The notes under the pieces were generated by a model. It saw only the letters and a list, made by a program, of their open reading frames with translations. It ran no database searches and was not told the DNA's origin. A DNA stretch of 64,000 bases, taken from NCBI RefSeq assembly GCF_014133895.1, contig NC_050727.1, forward strand, positions 186,001 through 250,000, in the 5' to 3' direction. The translations under genes were made by a program, and so were the position numbers. Shown one piece after another: positions 1-11,431 of the stretch (the first letter of the stretch is position 1; each line of letters opens with the position of its first letter). This stretch comes from Torulaspora globosa. Lineage: Eukaryota; Ascomycota; Saccharomycetes; Saccharomycetales; Saccharomycetaceae.

Positions 1-2196
1 AAGGAGGCAGTTCATCCGCGTAAATCTTACAAAATGAATTCTTCAGCTGCGGATGTTACCATGACCAGCATGTATCAGTGGGCTGTATCTAAACCTTCGT
101 TACTACACGATTCGAAGGATTCTTTCGATGCTACTTATTCAAAGAAAATGTGGTTCGATGTCCAGCTGCGGTATGGTGACTATGATTCTCACGACATATC
201 AAGGTATGTTCGTGCTAAGTTTCTTGACTACACCACTGATAATGTCAGTATGTACCCATCGGCAACAGGTGTCATGATTGGGATCGATCTCGCTTATAAC
301 ATGTATGATGCTTACGGAAATTGGTTTAGCGGTCTGAAACCTCTGGTTCAGAATGGTATGCGAACCATCATGAAAGCCAATCCTGCCCTGTATGTTTTAC
401 GTGAGCGCATCAGGAAAGGTCTTCAGATATACCAGTCAAATATCCAAGAGCCGTTCCTCAACTCATCGAACTACGCAGAGCTATTCAGTAACGACGTTAA
501 GCTCTTTGTTGATGATACGAACGTATACAGGGTAGCAGTTCACAGAACGCTGGAGGGCAATGTCGCGACGAAAGCTATAAATGGCTGTGTTTTTACCTTG
601 AATCCCAAAACTGGCCATCTCTTTTTAAAAATCATCCATACCTCAGTTTGGGCAGGTCAGAAGCGTTTGAGTCAGCTAGCCAAATGGAAGACCGCGGAAG
701 AGGTGAGTGCACTGATCAGGTCCTTACCTAAGGAAGAGCAGCCCAAGCAAATAATTGTTACTCGTAAAGCTATGCTTGATCCATTAGAGGTACACATGTT
801 AGACTTTCCCAACATTGCAATTAGACCTACTGAGCTGAGATTGCCCTTTTCTGCTTCTATGGCTATCGACAAACTGTCAGATGTGGTTCTGAAAGCGACA
901 GAACCGCAAATGGTACTTTTCAACATTTATGACGATTGGCTGGAGAGGGTTTCCTCATACACTGCATTTTCAAGGCTGATTCTTCTTTTGAGGGGCCTGA
1001 AAACGGATGAAGAACAAGCGAAAATGATCCTACTTGGTGATCCGACAATTCCTATAAAGCCTCACCACCTGTGGCCTTCATTTTCTGACGAGAAATGGAT
1101 CGAAATTGAAGCTAAGATGCGTGATTTGATTTTAGGTGCCTATGGAAAGAAGTACAACGTCAACATTTCTGCTTTGACCCAAACTGAAATCAAGGACTTG
1201 ATACTGGGGCAGAATATCAAGGCGCCTTCGGTCAAGAGGCAGAAAATGGCTGAGCTTGAGGCGGCGAGGATTGAGGATCATGCTGATAGTCTCGATGCCG
1301 GAGCATCTAGCGTTATGAAAACTAAGACTGTCAATGCCCAGGGTGAGGAAATAGTCGTCGTTACCTCAGCAAATTACGAAAACGAAGCGTTCTCATCGAA
1401 AAACGAATGGAGGAAAAACGCCATTGCGAACAGTTTGTTATACTTGAAGCTTAACAACATATACGTTGCGTCGGACGACTTCATTGAGGAGAAGGACGTT
1501 TTCGTCCTGCCGAGAAATTTGCTAAAGAAGTTTATCGAGATATCGGATGTGAAAATTCAAGTTGCCGCCTACATGTATGGCTGCTCTTCACCAGAGCACC
1601 CGAATGTCAAAGAAATACGTACTATAGCTCTGTGTCCGCAATTGGGAAATGGCAACTCAGTTCGAATCTGCAAGCCTCCTATCACTGAAGATCAACCAGA
1701 GCTCGAAGATCTGCAACTGCTGGGCTGGGTTCACACTCAGACTCAGGACCTGAAATTCATGACAGCACCTGAAGTAACAACACATACAAGGGTATTTGCG
1801 TCCCACTTCAAGGAAAAAATAGATTTAACTGTCTGCCTGTTACCAGGTTGTGTGTCCCTTGCAGCGTACAACTTGACTGATGAGGGTTACAACTGGGGCA
1901 CTCAAAACCAAGGTGTGGCCGACATCATATCAGAAGGCTTTGATCCAGGCTTTAGCGAGCACGCTCAGCTTCTACTTTCCGAGAGGTTCATGGGAAACTT
2001 CTTGGTTCCATCCAGTGATTTCTGGAACTATACTTTCATGGGAGCAAGCTTCACCGAAGAGCTGCGGTATGACATGAAGATCGGCATCCCGTTGGAGTTC
2101 TACAACGAGACACATCGTATCACCCATTTTCTGCAATTCAGCGCTACCAATGAGGATGAAGCCGTCGACGCTGAACAAGAAGATCCATTCGCCTGA
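1..2196 (+). CDS. PRP8: Prp8, U5 snRNP splicing factor (C-terminal part, 5' end outside window)
   Basis: Prp8 is the central scaffold of the U5 snRNP and the spliceosome active site in the nucleus. The frame is open from base 1 and gives the last 731 residues of a protein that is about 2,400 residues in S. cerevisiae, so roughly two thirds are missing to the left. Visible in order are the end of the large domain, the RNase H-like domain (about residues 150-430 of this fragment) and the Jab1/MPN-like domain (about 480-720). The segment [18 protein letters not shown] near the end corresponds to the conserved C-terminal tail that carries retinitis pigmentosa mutations in human PRPF8 (family knowledge). 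The protein ends with acidic residues and a TGA stop. The first ATG at 34 is internal, not the start, because conserved Prp8 sequence precedes it. Identification is very secure. Confidence 0.97.
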   Translation, partial: KEAVHPRKSYKMNSSAADVTMTSMYQWAVSKPSLLHDSKDSFDATYSKKMWFDVQLRYGDYDSHDISRYVRAKFLDYTTDNVSMYPSATGVMIGIDLAYNMYDAYGNWFSGLKPLVQNGMRTIMKANPALYVLRERIRKGLQIYQSNIQEPFLNSSNYAELFSNDVKLFVDDTNVYRVAVHRTLEGNVATKAINGCVFTLNPKTGHLFLKIIHTSVWAGQKRLSQLAKWKTAEEVSALIRSLPKEEQPKQIIVTRKAMLDPLEVHMLDFPNIAIRPTELRLPFSASMAIDKLSDVVLKATEPQMVLFNIYDDWLERVSSYTAFSRLILLLRGLKTDEEQAKMILLGDPTIPIKPHHLWPSFSDEKWIEIEAKMRDLILGAYGKKYNVNISALTQTEIKDLILGQNIKAPSVKRQKMAELEAARIEDHADSLDAGASSVMKTKTVNAQGEEIVVVTSANYENEAFSSKNEWRKNAIANSLLYLKLNNIYVASDDFIEEKDVFVLPRNLLKKFIEISDVKIQVAAYMYGCSSPEHPNVKEIRTIALCPQLGNGNSVRICKPPITEDQPELEDLQLLGWVHTQTQDLKFMTAPEVTTHTRVFASHFKEKIDLTVCLLPGCVSLAAYNLTDEGYNWGTQNQGVADIISEGFDPGFSEHAQLLLSERFMGNFLVPSSDFWNYTFMGASFTEELRYDMKIGIPLEFYNETHRITHFLQFSATNEDEAVDAEQEDPFA

Positions 2197-2380
2197 GAAA
2201 ACGCCAATTATGTTCCACGCAATTGTAAAACTATGTAGATATTTTTGCGAAGTATGCTTATATCTTCATCGTAGTCTTTAGCTGTAACCTTATCTCATCG
2301 AGTGGAAAATGGAACAAAAGAACTCGATGAAGACATAAAACATGAAGAACGCAGCGGGAGCGCAACATAGAGAGAATTAG

Positions 2381-3382
2381 ATGAGCAATAAGTTACATCT
2401 ACAGGTGATGGAAACATTTAGCAATCGACTGTTACGCAAAAGAGACGCATTACTGCGAAGCATTTCGAAGTCCGATAAGCGTCGAGACGATGGACAAGAA
2501 GTAAGACAGCAACTTTCAGTGGAGCGAGATTCCGGCCACAATAATCTTACAGTTGCGGTCCACCGTTCAGTTAGAAACCTTATTAAGTTAGGCTTCACCT
2601 TTTCACAAATTGTCGAAGGATCAGGAGTTAGCGACGCTTTCCTGAGGCAAGCATTTAGAGAGCTCTCTTTAGATCTGCCGAATGCGAAGCAGCTGGAGGA
2701 GCCCCGGGATGATCGCAATTCCACTGGCTATCTTAAACCGAGATTCACCGTGCCGAAGGAAGACAACAATCCCAACTCCCTACCGGAGGGATCGAATCAA
2801 GACACTGAGAAACAAACAAGGAGGATGATTGAGCCGGAGCTGCGGCTGTTCATGCTAAAAACGCGACTAGAGATCAATAGGCTGCGATCTCTCGCGAAAC
2901 AGCCTGAACTTGCCGAGCAACTCAAACAAGATGACGCTCAATCAGCAATTGGAAAACTAAAAAATGCGATCTTCTCAAACCTCCAGGACTTCTTCAATGA
3001 GATTGAGGTAGCTGATCCTGTTAGAACTTCAACTCGAAACGACGAGACTCCCAAAAGAGCTCACGGTGATATAAACTTAACATTGGAACGATCACGGAAG
3101 AGAGCCAAGACCCAGAATCTCCGCGACATGAAAGGAGACCCTAATGCTAAAGAAAACGTCGAAGTCAGTCAAAAGACGGACCCGTCAATGGTATGTGACT
3201 CAATGCACCACCGGGCTTAAGCAAATTACTAACTTTATCCTCTCCACCTCGCAAACGCTTACTTTCGGCTTGCTAAGCTGCGAACTTGCCGAAGCGGGCC
3301 TTCAGGAGCTGTACAGTCAAACACGCGGCCATTCGTACCGTATCGACCCGTAATTGCCAGCCGCGTAGCGAGAAGCCGGTGA
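2381..3382 (+). CDS. Unrecognised protein, predicted two exons (2381..3190 and about 3278..3382)
   Basis: I do not recognise this protein. It lies between PRP8 and DNA2, where S. cerevisiae has no gene. Exon 1 encodes 270 residues: a basic N-terminus, a compact helical stretch (about residues 58-100), a second helical region (about 145-210) and a lysine/arginine-rich tail, which suggests a nuclear protein. Without splicing the frame ends at 3220. A consensus 5' splice site GTATGT at 3191 cuts exactly between codons, and a perfect branch site TACTAAC lies at 3227-3233. Using the first AG downstream (AAG at 3275-3277) adds 34 residues and ends at TGA 3380. The CAG at 3314-3316 keeps the same frame; the CAG at 3303-3305 gives another, shorter tail. 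Short 3'-terminal introns are common in meiotic yeast genes, but no function is claimed. Confidence 0.55.
3191..3277 (+). other. Predicted intron in the unrecognised gene
   Basis: GTATGT at 3191-3196 and TACTAAC at 3227-3233 are both perfect yeast consensus matches in the right order. The 3' end is uncertain: AAG at 3277 is the first AG after the branch site, with CAG at 3305 and CAG at 3316 as alternatives. No Mer1 enhancer was seen. The spacing from 5' site to branch site is short (about 40 bases). Confidence 0.55.
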
Positions 3383-3702
3383 TCGACACATTGCTTCCTA
3401 CCGTGGCCAGTTTTTTCTAGCAATGAGCAAAGATCTGACTAGAACACTTGAAAGATGAAATTGCCAGCCATTGGAGCACGGTATGGCCGTTCCATCAAGC
3501 ACTCTCTTGCTTATATAGTTTGGCAGTATTCTTATAGCTGAGGTCACATGACATGGTATTACTATTTAGAGGTGCGGAAGTGAAGGAAGATCAGATCTTA
3601 CACAATGATCACCATTAGGAGACTCAGTTTTGAGGACGAGAAGCACTCTTTGTACCGGCTGGCAGTCCTATCGTCTGCTCAAGTGGTCTCCTGAGTGTTA
3701 AG
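3383..3702. other. Intergenic region upstream of DNA2
   Basis: About 320 bases holding the 3' end of the unrecognised gene and the DNA2 promoter. A TATATAG-like AT stretch lies near 3515. I saw no complete MCB (ACGCGT) site and no RNA gene here. Confidence 0.4.
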
Positions 3703-6700
3703 ATGCCGACAACACCAGAAAAGAAGAGATCCGGACATCTGGTAGCGTCGCCTGAAGGCGGAATCTCGGCGGCAACCAAAAAACCAAGTACTGGCGGCTC
3801 GAAACGGAAGAGGAAATATCAATTTGCCCCTGTTGACACGCTCGGAAACCGAAGTAACGATGAATCGAATGTTCTCCGAGCAATTTCGGTGTCTCAGGTA
3901 AGAAACAGCACGGTAACTAAGTCATCGCGGCAAGAAAAGAAAGCCAGCGAGTCTAAACTGCGCGGTTCTGCCCCAATAGCCAAGGCTAAACATGATGCAA
4001 GAGAATCTAGGGTAGCGACTGGTGGAGAGGACGGCATGCCAAGCGAAAAGGTGATCTGGCAATATTCGCCTGTGCGAGAGGAGCATTCGGATAAAGTTGG
4101 CAGTTCATATGAAAATTCTGAAGATTGGATGGAACCCGATAGATTCGAGGAACCATCTTCCACTCCGATGCCTAGAAGGCTGAAGAGCGTTCTGAGTTTT
4201 GCAAATATTAGTGAACGCGAGCAAACAGATAATGCATGTCCTATGTCTGTTCCAGCTCGGATCTCGACAAGATCTAGGGGTACTACAGAAAGCTTGAGGG
4301 AGTCCTTAAGGGACATCGATGATATTTTGGATGATATGGAGGGAGAACTGACACTAAAGCCGAATGTGCCCAAGATGAGTCAAATACCGTCTTCTCCGAG
4401 CCGAATGCGGGAGCAGGAGAAGGGGGACACAGCAGATAAAAAATCTGAAGGGGATTGCGCTTACGCGTCGAGCGATGGAGATGATTCGTTGATCAATATT
4501 TTGACGGAAAAAAAGTCTGAAAGGCAAAATAGTGCAAGACCACTTACTGATTCAGATCTACTAGACGATTCCCTGGTAGATTACTTCAATGAGATAAATA
4601 ACAGAAAGGCTGGGGAGTGCTGCGAGGACGACATAGGTAATGTCGAGGCGCGGCTGTCACAGAGCTTAAGAATTCCTGAGACTGACTCACGGCAGGAGCC
4701 CGAGGCAAAAATGGACGGGTACATAAAGCTGGCCGGCTTCCCTAGCCGACGGAAAGGTGTAGAGAGGTTCGTGGTTACAAAGACTGCTGAAGTGAGTCTT
4801 CCGAAGATCGGGCGTCAGAAAATATTATCTTGTATTGATGAACATGGGAAGAATACCTCTGTCATTGTACGACACCCATGGATATACTTGGAGTTTGAGG
4901 AAGGAGACGTCATACACATTGTTGAGGGTCAGAACTTTGAGAATAAAAAACTGCTATCGGATGATAAAGACCCCACGACGCAGCTTGTGAATGATAATCT
5001 ATTGATACTAAACCCTGATTTGCTTCTTTCCGCAACCGAAGTAGGAGGGTCCGTCGAATGTTTAAGAAGAGCGGTCCTCCAGTCAGTATTAGAAGATTCG
5101 AGAGGTGAACCAAGTATTGCCATGATAGTTGGTAATATTGTTCATGAGCTATTACAAAGTGCCTTGATTAACATGGTGAACAATAAGACGCTTACGATGG
5201 ACTTCTTAGAGAAAAAACTTGATTCACTGTTACAAACATTCTCATTTGCTATCTTGTTATGCAATGCAAGTATAAAAACCGTCAGGAAGGAAATAACTGA
5301 AATGCACTTGAAGAACATTCACAACCTTCTTACTAGATATGTGAAACAAGGGAATTATGGTTGCTATGTGTCTGTGTCTGGTACAAGGAAAACCGATCCA
5401 CTGTCGATAGCGAACGTCATTGACACAGAGGAAAGTGTCTGGTCGCCGATATATGGCCTTAAAGGTTTTCTAGATGTGACATTAGACGTTCTTTGTAAGA
5501 AGACACGGTCAATAGTACCTCTCGAGGTGAAAACGGGCAAAAGCAAAAGCATCTCACATGAAGCCCAGGGACTCATCTACACCCTTCTGCTCAATGACAA
5601 GTATGAGGTTCCTTTTGATTTTTTTCTCTTACTGTACACTAGACACAATGAAATGATAAAACATCCTTATATGCTTCATTCAATCAAGCATGTCCTCATG
5701 TTTAGAAACCAAATGGCAACTAAACTGAAATACAGGTTAAAGGAATTCAAAAAAGGTGGACCAATCGGCGATATTTGGCCTCCACTTTTGCAGAGCTCTT
5801 TTTGTGATTCCTGCCACTTGAAAGCTCCCTGCATGGTGATAAACAATTTACTCGAAGATGGTACCGCAGAATCAAGCGGTCTTAAGACAGAAGACTACGA
5901 ATATCTGACCAACCACCTGGTGGCTAACCATTCTGAAAATAGTCGCTTCTTAAAAAAATACAACGAACTAATAACTCAGGAAGAGTCCTCAATACAATTC
6001 ATCAACAAAAGCCTTTTCCTTCTAAGCAGCGAAGCTCACGAATCGCAAGGTGGTCATTGCCTCGCAAATCTGAAAGTTGTAAGCTCTACAAATAATCCAC
6101 TGGATAATAGTTCTTTCCTTCATGTTTTTGCTAGGACTAAAGAAGGTTTGCAGTCGATGCTTTACGCTCAGCTGTCCAAAAATGATAGAGTTACCATTAG
6201 TGATGAGTCAGGGCATTTCTGCATCACACAGGGAGTCATAGTGGATATCAAGGCCGATTCAGTAACAATTTCGGCGAGGAGGAAGGTTCTTAACAACAGA
6301 ATTCCCGCCCAAAAGTCCAGTGGATTGACCAACATAGTCAGCGCAGTTGATGACAGAACAAGCATAGAATCCTTACTGAGGATTCAAAACATGGTTTCTT
6401 ATCGCATCGACAAGAATGAAGCTCAACAAGGTTTGGCGTTAGCGCGGTTCAGTCTGTTGAACCTTTTTCTGCCCCCAGTGCAATCTGGACAAGTAATAAT
6501 TGATGAAGGCACGAATGAACTGCGATCCGTGAAAAGATCTGACGGTGGAGATGCACGAATGCGTGCTTTTCTCGTGGACAAAGTGGCACCTCGCTTTTTA
6601 ACTGATAACGAGTCCCCACTTATCGCAAAGGCAAGACAAACTCTAACACAATTCAATAGCGACCAAATCAAAGCGATAGAGAATGTCCTGAGGGCCCAAG

Positions 6701-8070
6701 ATTATGCCTTGATTTTGGGCATGCCGGGCACTGGTAAAACAACTGTTATTGCTGAGATAATCAAGATTTTGGTCGATGCTGGAAAGAGCATATTATTAAC
6801 CTCTTATACCCATTCGGCTGTCGATAACGTCTTATTGAAATTGCGAGCGACAAATATCAAAATTGCCCGACTCGGGAGGAAGCATAAGATACTCCCTGAA
6901 GTCCAACAATATCAGCCTAATTTCGAGGCTTTCGAAACATACGAGGAATACATTGAAGAGATCAACAGCCTTTCTGTGGTGGCCACCACATGCCTCGGAA
7001 TCAGCGATGTTCTGTTTTCATTGCGAGAAAAGGATTTCGACTACGTGATTCTGGATGAAGCCAGTCAGATATCAATGCCGATAGCTCTCGCGCCATTAAG
7101 ATTAGGCGAGAAATTTATCATGGTCGGTGATCACCACCAGTTGCCGCCTCTAGTTAAGAATGAAGCCGCCCGCGTCGGTGGACTGGAGCAATCGTTGTTC
7201 AAAATACTCTGCGACGATCATCCTCAAAGCGTCAGTGAGCTAACAATTCAATACCGGATGTGCGAGGATATCATGGCTTTGTCCAACTTTCTGATATACC
7301 AAAAGAAGTTGAAATGCGGAAGCGACCAGGTTCGTGACCAAACTTTTAACATTTCGTCCATCGGAAAACTGACACGTTTTCGAACGAATAGCAATCATCA
7401 GCCCTGGCTTGAGGACATACTGGACCCGCAGAGAAGGGTGATTTTTTTAAATTACGATAATTGTACTGACTTTGAAGAGACTTCCGAGTCTGACAACATA
7501 ACTAATGAGGGTGAAGTCAGGATAATCCAGCAGTGCTTAAAAGGGATGGCGAAATGCGGAGTGAATCCCGCAGATATAGGTATTTTGACTTTGTACCGGG
7601 CCCAACTGCATCTTCTGAAGAGGACGTTTCAGGGTCCGAAATGGGCTAACCTGGAAATACTAACCGCTGACCAGTTTCAGGGTCGTGACAAGGATTGTAT
7701 CATCGTATCTATGGTAAGAAGTAATACAAGGAATAATGCAGGCTCATTATTGAAGGAATTACGACGGGTTAATGTCGCGATGACCAGAGCAAAGTCAAAA
7801 CTTATCATAGCAGGTTCCAAAGAGACAATTGGCTCACTTCCTCAAATCAGAGACTTTATTAATCTGCTTAAAGAGCGCGATTGGATTTATGATCTTGCAT
7901 CGAATTTTCTACAGGCCTACAACTTTGGCGACGATGGCGAATCGAGGACTGATGAAGAATACTCACCGAAAAACTCCCAAACAAGAACTACGGGCGCTAG
8001 GAACCTAAGCAGCCAGTCAAGGATATTCAAAGACACACCTATTGTTCGCCAGGCCATTTCTGAGATCTGA
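3703..8070 (+). CDS. DNA2: Dna2, nuclease-helicase
   Basis: Dna2 is an ATP-dependent 5'-3' helicase and single-strand nuclease that processes Okazaki-fragment flaps and resects double-strand breaks. The 1,455-residue product is close to the S. cerevisiae length of 1,522. The first 330 residues are low-complexity. The nuclease domain follows, with the RecB-type residues H481 (GNIVHELL), D591 (GFLDVTLDV) and E608/K610 (PLEVKTGK). Cysteines C453, C701, C704 and C710 match the four iron-sulphur ligands. The superfamily 1 helicase has Walker A GMPGTGKTT from about residue 1006, DEAS from D1118, GDHHQLPP, QYRM and the motif VI stretch RRVNVAMTRAK. All catalytic motifs look intact. Position next to PRP8 matches YHR164C/YHR165C. 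Confidence 0.97.
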   Translation: MPTTPEKKRSGHLVASPEGGISAATKKPSTGGSKRKRKYQFAPVDTLGNRSNDESNVLRAISVSQVRNSTVTKSSRQEKKASESKLRGSAPIAKAKHDARESRVATGGEDGMPSEKVIWQYSPVREEHSDKVGSSYENSEDWMEPDRFEEPSSTPMPRRLKSVLSFANISEREQTDNACPMSVPARISTRSRGTTESLRESLRDIDDILDDMEGELTLKPNVPKMSQIPSSPSRMREQEKGDTADKKSEGDCAYASSDGDDSLINILTEKKSERQNSARPLTDSDLLDDSLVDYFNEINNRKAGECCEDDIGNVEARLSQSLRIPETDSRQEPEAKMDGYIKLAGFPSRRKGVERFVVTKTAEVSLPKIGRQKILSCIDEHGKNTSVIVRHPWIYLEFEEGDVIHIVEGQNFENKKLLSDDKDPTTQLVNDNLLILNPDLLLSATEVGGSVECLRRAVLQSVLEDSRGEPSIAMIVGNIVHELLQSALINMVNNKTLTMDFLEKKLDSLLQTFSFAILLCNASIKTVRKEITEMHLKNIHNLLTRYVKQGNYGCYVSVSGTRKTDPLSIANVIDTEESVWSPIYGLKGFLDVTLDVLCKKTRSIVPLEVKTGKSKSISHEAQGLIYTLLLNDKYEVPFDFFLLLYTRHNEMIKHPYMLHSIKHVLMFRNQMATKLKYRLKEFKKGGPIGDIWPPLLQSSFCDSCHLKAPCMVINNLLEDGTAESSGLKTEDYEYLTNHLVANHSENSRFLKKYNELITQEESSIQFINKSLFLLSSEAHESQGGHCLANLKVVSSTNNPLDNSSFLHVFARTKEGLQSMLYAQLSKNDRVTISDESGHFCITQGVIVDIKADSVTISARRKVLNNRIPAQKSSGLTNIVSAVDDRTSIESLLRIQNMVSYRIDKNEAQQGLALARFSLLNLFLPPVQSGQVIIDEGTNELRSVKRSDGGDARMRAFLVDKVAPRFLTDNESPLIAKARQTLTQFNSDQIKAIENVLRAQDYALILGMPGTGKTTVIAEIIKILVDAGKSILLTSYTHSAVDNVLLKLRATNIKIARLGRKHKILPEVQQYQPNFEAFETYEEYIEEINSLSVVATTCLGISDVLFSLREKDFDYVILDEASQISMPIALAPLRLGEKFIMVGDHHQLPPLVKNEAARVGGLEQSLFKILCDDHPQSVSELTIQYRMCEDIMALSNFLIYQKKLKCGSDQVRDQTFNISSIGKLTRFRTNSNHQPWLEDILDPQRRVIFLNYDNCTDFEETSESDNITNEGEVRIIQQCLKGMAKCGVNPADIGILTLYRAQLHLLKRTFQGPKWANLEILTADQFQGRDKDCIIVSMVRSNTRNNAGSLLKELRRVNVAMTRAKSKLIIAGSKETIGSLPQIRDFINLLKERDWIYDLASNFLQAYNFGDDGESRTDEEYSPKNSQTRTTGARNLSSQSRIFKDTPIVRQAISEI

Positions 8071-9010
8071 CTGATTCAAGTTTATGCACACAGATCCATT
8101 TATGCGCGGGCGATCTGTTTGTGGATCTGTATCCACGAAACCTCAAGCTATGCTTGACTCTTTTTCAGCTCAGAGTAAGAATAATACAAGGCGCCCCCCA
8201 GCATATCAAAAGCCGTGCTTTCCTGCGCCTCGGCTTGGCTACTTCATAATATCCGCAGGTGCTTTTGTTGTCATTTCGAACTCTGTGCTTCCCGCACATT
8301 TTCAGGATATGGACGCTAATCAAGTGCGCGCATCGGAAAAACCGCAAAAGCGCCTGAAATAGTAAATGCCGGGACCTCAACCCTCTAAGGAGCATACTGA
8401 GCCAGTATCGTCGGTCGTTATAGGTTATAGGCATTCGTCGCACGATTGCCTTTCGCGAGGGCCGTGGAAGCTAACCATTTTTCGAACGGCAGCTCGGAGC
8501 AATGACCGGAGTTCGGCCAATAGCTAGGTGCAATTGAATCTCGCGCATGATTTTTCGCATGGAAATTACTCATCGAGAGGCCGTAACGACGGACCCATTT
8601 CTATCCCCGTAAAATTGCCGTGATCGGGATGTGAGGAATGTCTCGGATGCCGACCGCTCCTGCAGAGCTGAGTTGTTGGAATAAATAACAACGGTGGGCA
8701 AGAAGCAGGATAAATGGTAGTTGAGTGGTGTACAAAGAGTAGCTAGGCCATTGAGGACCCAGGTGCCTCGTGAGGACGCGTTTCGTCTCGAACGTTCTGG
8801 GTGAATCTAATCCGCGACTTTTGATACTTCAACGGATATCCGCATATCTTTTTACTCATCTGTGGCTCGTGATCTGCCTTGGGCCTCGGAGTTATTAAGG
8901 GCTAACTATAGTGGTGAAGTTACAAGGACCTACATCCTACACTGCCACTTAATAAGGGACGTTCATCAAGTTTAGGTCAACCATTCCTGCATGTTTTCTT
9001 TTTGCTTTCA
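8071..9010. other. Long intergenic region between DNA2 and RIE1
   Basis: About 940 bases, unusually long for this window. It holds an ACGCGT (MCB-type) site at 8776-8781 and a nearby GAA/TTC heat-shock-like cluster (CGAACGTTC). Two overlapping opposite 92-codon frames (8084-8362 and 8165-8443) show no recognisable domain and are probably chance. I looked for tRNA B-box and snoRNA C/D patterns and found none. A long RIE1 5' leader is the simplest reading. Confidence 0.4.
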
Positions 9011-11431
9011 ATGACCGTTAAGCCCATGGAGAAAGGAAATAGAAAAAGTTTGAAGCGATACGGTGAGCCTGGGTCCGACGAGAACCAGGTATCAGCCTCG
9101 TCGAGCAATTGCTCAACCCCGAGATCATGTACTAATTCGGCAAGCACCTCCCTAGACGCCGACTTTTCGAAGATCTCTCTTTCGGGGTCGTCTATGAACT
9201 CGCAGCTGGAGGCACTCGCGAATACAAATTTACTAACTGTGAGAATAAAGCTTGCTGATCGAGGTGACGATGCATCTGATGAGATGCAGGGCATTGTGTC
9301 CGAGCTGGAGGCTGTGTGCCATCACCACAAGGGGACGTTTGTGAATGCTGCTAACATTGAGCCATATGAATACCTAGCCGATAGTAGGAGGTTGAACGTC
9401 ATTGAAGAGCATAAAGATATTTATATCTTCGAGAGTGGGAACGTTGAGTTTGCAAGCGCCAGCTCAAGTGATAGCAAGGAGACACCGTATAATTACGATA
9501 AAGTTATTCAGGTTCAGTTCAAAAGATTTAACGTACTCAAGTCGGTTTGCAATGTGGTTCAAAATATCTTAAAAAGTAAAAATGAGTTAATTGAGAAATG
9601 GTCTATTAGTTACAACGGGCATGCACTGGCACAACCAGGCAACCTTTACGTGAAAGGAGTGCCGAAAGATATGCTGCTGGACCAGGTTATTCCCATCTTT
9701 TCCAAGTTTGGTCCAGTTTCATGTCTCAAAATTATATGCGATAATGTAACTGGTGAGTCACTCGGCTATGGTTTTGTTTCATATCCGTTGGGTTCTCAGG
9801 CATCCAGATGCATAAGCGAATTGAATGGTAAGAAACTGGGTTCCAGTACATTGTTCATCAATTTCCACATTGAGAGGAAAGAGAGGGAGCGAATCTATCG
9901 AGACAACATCAAGGAAAATAGCGATGACGAGAAGTTCAGGGGCGTTTTTGTCGGGAACCTGCCCGTTCTTAATTCTAACAATGAAGTTCTAACCCCGGAA
10001 GATGTCATCAAGCTTTTCCGCGAGCGATTAGCACCATTAATGACGGATCTTGTCATCGAGTCCGTGTATTTTCCTAGGAAAATCAGACCGGGCGGTTCTC
10101 AGTTTCTTTCGGAGATCGACACAGAAGTGGAAAATGAAGCTGCGAAGTACGAGAAATCGGCTGAGGAGGGGTGTGAGGCCATCGACGACACTAAACGGTA
10201 CTGTCCTCAACATGATGACAATCCCTTTAAAAATTACGGATTCATCAAGTTTGCAAACCATGCACAAGCCGTGAAAGCCATAGAGGTATTCAACGATTTC
10301 GAATGGCTAGGCCGTAAGCTTGTGGTTAACAAGGCCGCTCAAAACAAAGCACAGGCCTATCATCATAAGAAACCGCTAATTTCGACTGGCTTTGGGAATA
10401 GAGGTGATAATAACTATTATCCTGCTCCGAACTTGTATGGGTTATATGGCGGGCTTGGGAACTTGTTCTTCCCTTATGTCAATTCTATGGGTTCACTTTC
10501 AGCGTCATCCTCGGACGATACAGATCTGTCAGATAGCGAAGCTGCATATCCTTTGAACCGATCTCGAAGTGCTGGCCCGTACAGCCCCGCTTTTCAGACT
10601 TTTGAGCAGATGCCCAGTCCTGCCCAAGCTTTCGATCCTTCTGCTACCGGTGGTACTGTATTCCCAATGAATGCATACGGGATTATTTCTCAAAGCCCAC
10701 CGTTTGCATTGCCGCTACCGACTCGGGACCAGCAGGAGTCGAATCTATATGTCAAGCATATTCCATTATCTTGGAAGGATGAGGACCTCTACGACTTCTA
10801 TCAAGTATTTGGAGACATAATCAGCGCCAAGATTATAACAATAGGAGGCGGTAAAGGCCGGAATTGCGAGGGCCAAAGTTCGCCAATTTCTAATGCAGTT
10901 AATCGTGATCCGAACCATCCAGGAACTTCTAGAGGATATGGTTTTGTTTGCTTCAAGAATCCGCTGGATGCATCGCGCGCTATTCTGGCGACGAACAACT
11001 TTCCATTGTCACACGCTCACATCCTTCATGTATCTTTTGCGCAAAAACGAGCAAGATTCGGCCAAAGCGGTGTAGGTTCAGGTCATGGCCAACGCGCAAA
11101 CCCCGATAGTCATCCATTCAATCCAAAATTAGCATCAAACAGAGCGTCTTTCAACGAACATTCTAGAGGTCAGATTAATGTCAAGTTCCTGAATGCCATG
11201 AGGCAACAAAGACCAAGTACTGGCGGACCTATGCCCAGCAACTTCTTGCCTCGCGGCGGCGCTTGGGCAGGTGTACCCATAGCTCCGCCTTCGGTATCCC
11301 ATGCGTTGCCTTCAGCTCCTTTTGTGCCGTCAAGCGCTAACACCTCTCTGATGATGAGGGAGCCCTATGTGATGCATCATCCGAACTCGAGATCTGATGA
11401 TGATGAGGCCGATGACGGGATTTCAGTCTGA
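9011..11431 (+). CDS. RIE1: RRM-type RNA-binding protein, Rie1 (YGR250C) orthologue
   Basis: This 806-residue protein (S. cerevisiae Rie1 is 781) carries three RNA recognition motifs: about residues 210-290 (NLYVKGVPKDMLLD then GYGFVSY), 310-450 (GVFVGNLP, with a long insert before YGFIKF) and 577-685 (NLYVKHIPLSWKDEDLYDFY then GYGFVCF). RNP1 and RNP2 aromatic residues are present in the first and third. The rest is serine- and proline-rich, with an acidic DDDEADD tail. S. cerevisiae Rie1 is a cytoplasmic RNA-binding protein found in stress granules and linked to IME1 translation in early meiosis (family knowledge). The ATG at 9011 is used; the frame is open slightly further upstream but without ATG. 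MGA1 and SOL beside it match YGR248-YGR250. Confidence 0.9.
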   Translation: MTVKPMEKGNRKSLKRYGEPGSDENQVSASSSNCSTPRSCTNSASTSLDADFSKISLSGSSMNSQLEALANTNLLTVRIKLADRGDDASDEMQGIVSELEAVCHHHKGTFVNAANIEPYEYLADSRRLNVIEEHKDIYIFESGNVEFASASSSDSKETPYNYDKVIQVQFKRFNVLKSVCNVVQNILKSKNELIEKWSISYNGHALAQPGNLYVKGVPKDMLLDQVIPIFSKFGPVSCLKIICDNVTGESLGYGFVSYPLGSQASRCISELNGKKLGSSTLFINFHIERKERERIYRDNIKENSDDEKFRGVFVGNLPVLNSNNEVLTPEDVIKLFRERLAPLMTDLVIESVYFPRKIRPGGSQFLSEIDTEVENEAAKYEKSAEEGCEAIDDTKRYCPQHDDNPFKNYGFIKFANHAQAVKAIEVFNDFEWLGRKLVVNKAAQNKAQAYHHKKPLISTGFGNRGDNNYYPAPNLYGLYGGLGNLFFPYVNSMGSLSASSSDDTDLSDSEAAYPLNRSRSAGPYSPAFQTFEQMPSPAQAFDPSATGGTVFPMNAYGIISQSPPFALPLPTRDQQESNLYVKHIPLSWKDEDLYDFYQVFGDIISAKIITIGGGKGRNCEGQSSPISNAVNRDPNHPGTSRGYGFVCFKNPLDASRAILATNNFPLSHAHILHVSFAQKRARFGQSGVGSGHGQRANPDSHPFNPKLASNRASFNEHSRGQINVKFLNAMRQQRPSTGGPMPSNFLPRGGAWAGVPIAPPSVSHALPSAPFVPSSANTSLMMREPYVMHHPNSRSDDDEADDGISV

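Noticed and set aside
8084..8443. Two opposite 92-codon frames between DNA2 and RIE1
   Set aside because: No domain, overlapping each other; probably chance in a long intergenic region.
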